Made by a program: the position numbers and the translations under genes
DNA from: Bacteroidota bacterium
Lineage (GTDB): Bacteria; Bacteroidota; Bacteroidia; Chitinophagales; Chitinophagaceae
Length of the DNA stretch: 6,542 nucleotides
NCBI GenBank assembly: GCA_023386855.1
Contig: JAEWIW010000234.1
Location: 1-6,542 of the forward strand
Direction of reading: 5' to 3'
Shown here: positions 6,281 through 6,542 of the stretch, one piece after another
Position numbering within the stretch: the stretch's first letter is position 1
Layout of the letters: every line of letters begins with the position of its first letter
Notes under the pieces: model-generated
Told to the model about the DNA's origin: nothing
The model's database searches: none
What the model saw: the letters and a program-made list of their open reading frames with translations, nothing else

Positions 6281-6542
6281 TCAGTTTCCAAATACAATGT
6301 CATCGGGCAGTTCATTTTTATCCTTGTCATTCAAATACGGAAACTGATCAGATAGTACCTGCCCAATATCCTTAATCACCTGGGATAGCGCCTCAACAAA
6401 ATGATTTTCCCTGAAATGCCTGCTCATGATCTCTACTTCATTTTGCCAGAATTCCGTGCCCAACCGCTCGTAGATTCCCTTATCGCCATAAATGGCAAAC
6501 TGGTGATCCTTCATGGCGATGTAGATCAGCACACCATTCCTG
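6281..6542 (-). CDS. TPM-domain protein, 3' part only (cut by window edge)
   Basis: The reading frame is open from the right edge (beginning RNGVLIYIAM) to the TGA at 6281-6283, giving 86 visible residues. The GTG at 6530-6532 is internal, because RNG-VLIY continues the usual TPM core strand (RNGVLxYxAxxD). Matching family features are HQFAIYGDKGIYERLGTEFWQ, a helix with HFRENHFVEALSQVIKDIG, and the C-terminal LPDDIVFGN, close to the NELPDEISFG ending common in Bacteroidota homologues. This short class usually lacks a Gly-rich tail, and its ending here agrees. It is the upstream partner of the Gly-rich TPM gene, 10 nt away. In related genomes the pair often follows lemA, which would lie beyond the window. 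Confidence 0.85.
   Translation of the reverse strand, partial: RNGVLIYIAMKDHQFAIYGDKGIYERLGTEFWQNEVEIMSRHFRENHFVEALSQVIKDIGQVLSDQFPYLNDKDKNELPDDIVFGN

Overview
The window looks like a chromosomal segment from a Bacteroidota member, most likely Chitinophagales/Chitinophagaceae. The basis is moderate AT-richness, promoter-like sites matching the Bacteroidota consensus (TTTG, a 19-20 nt spacer, TAnnTTTG), genes without clear Shine-Dalgarno sequences, a DUF4476 protein, and a pair of TPM-domain genes. Taxonomy is inferred from style, not from a marker-gene comparison.

Left edge (1-437): a gene-free stretch with four promoter/leader units, all directed leftward out of the window. Each has a TAnnTTYG -7 box, three of the four also have a TTTG -33 box at exactly 19-20 nt, and each is followed by a small hairpin. 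Three then carry a boxA-like CTTT/CTTC element. The layout suggests the multi-promoter leader of a strongly expressed stable-RNA operon (probably rRNA) lying just left of position 1.

Left half (438-2479, minus strand): a secreted DUF4476 protein is followed after 14 nt by truA (tRNA pseudouridine 38-40 synthase), probably as one transcript reading toward the stable-RNA leader.

Centre (2480-5113): a short divergent promoter region separates the DUF4476 gene from a large exported M1-family zinc aminopeptidase with a C-terminal HEAT-like region on the plus strand.

Right (5114-6542): a 359-bp convergent intergenic region holds a heptad GTGATTA array directly after each of the two flanking stop codons, a GC-rich GGACCGGGG minisatellite, and a strong bidirectional terminator. 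Beyond it, on the minus strand, are a TPM (YgcG-type) membrane protein with a glycine-rich tail and, 10 nt upstream of it, the 3' part of a second TPM-domain gene cut by the window edge. This pair commonly follows lemA, which may lie just to the right.

The protein-coding genes are ordinary housekeeping or envelope genes. The less expected material is in the two intergenic regions: the tandem promoter/hairpin/boxA-like units and the same-sense heptad arrays in both 3' UTRs. No defence system, mobile element, CRISPR array or other new multi-gene system is visible.
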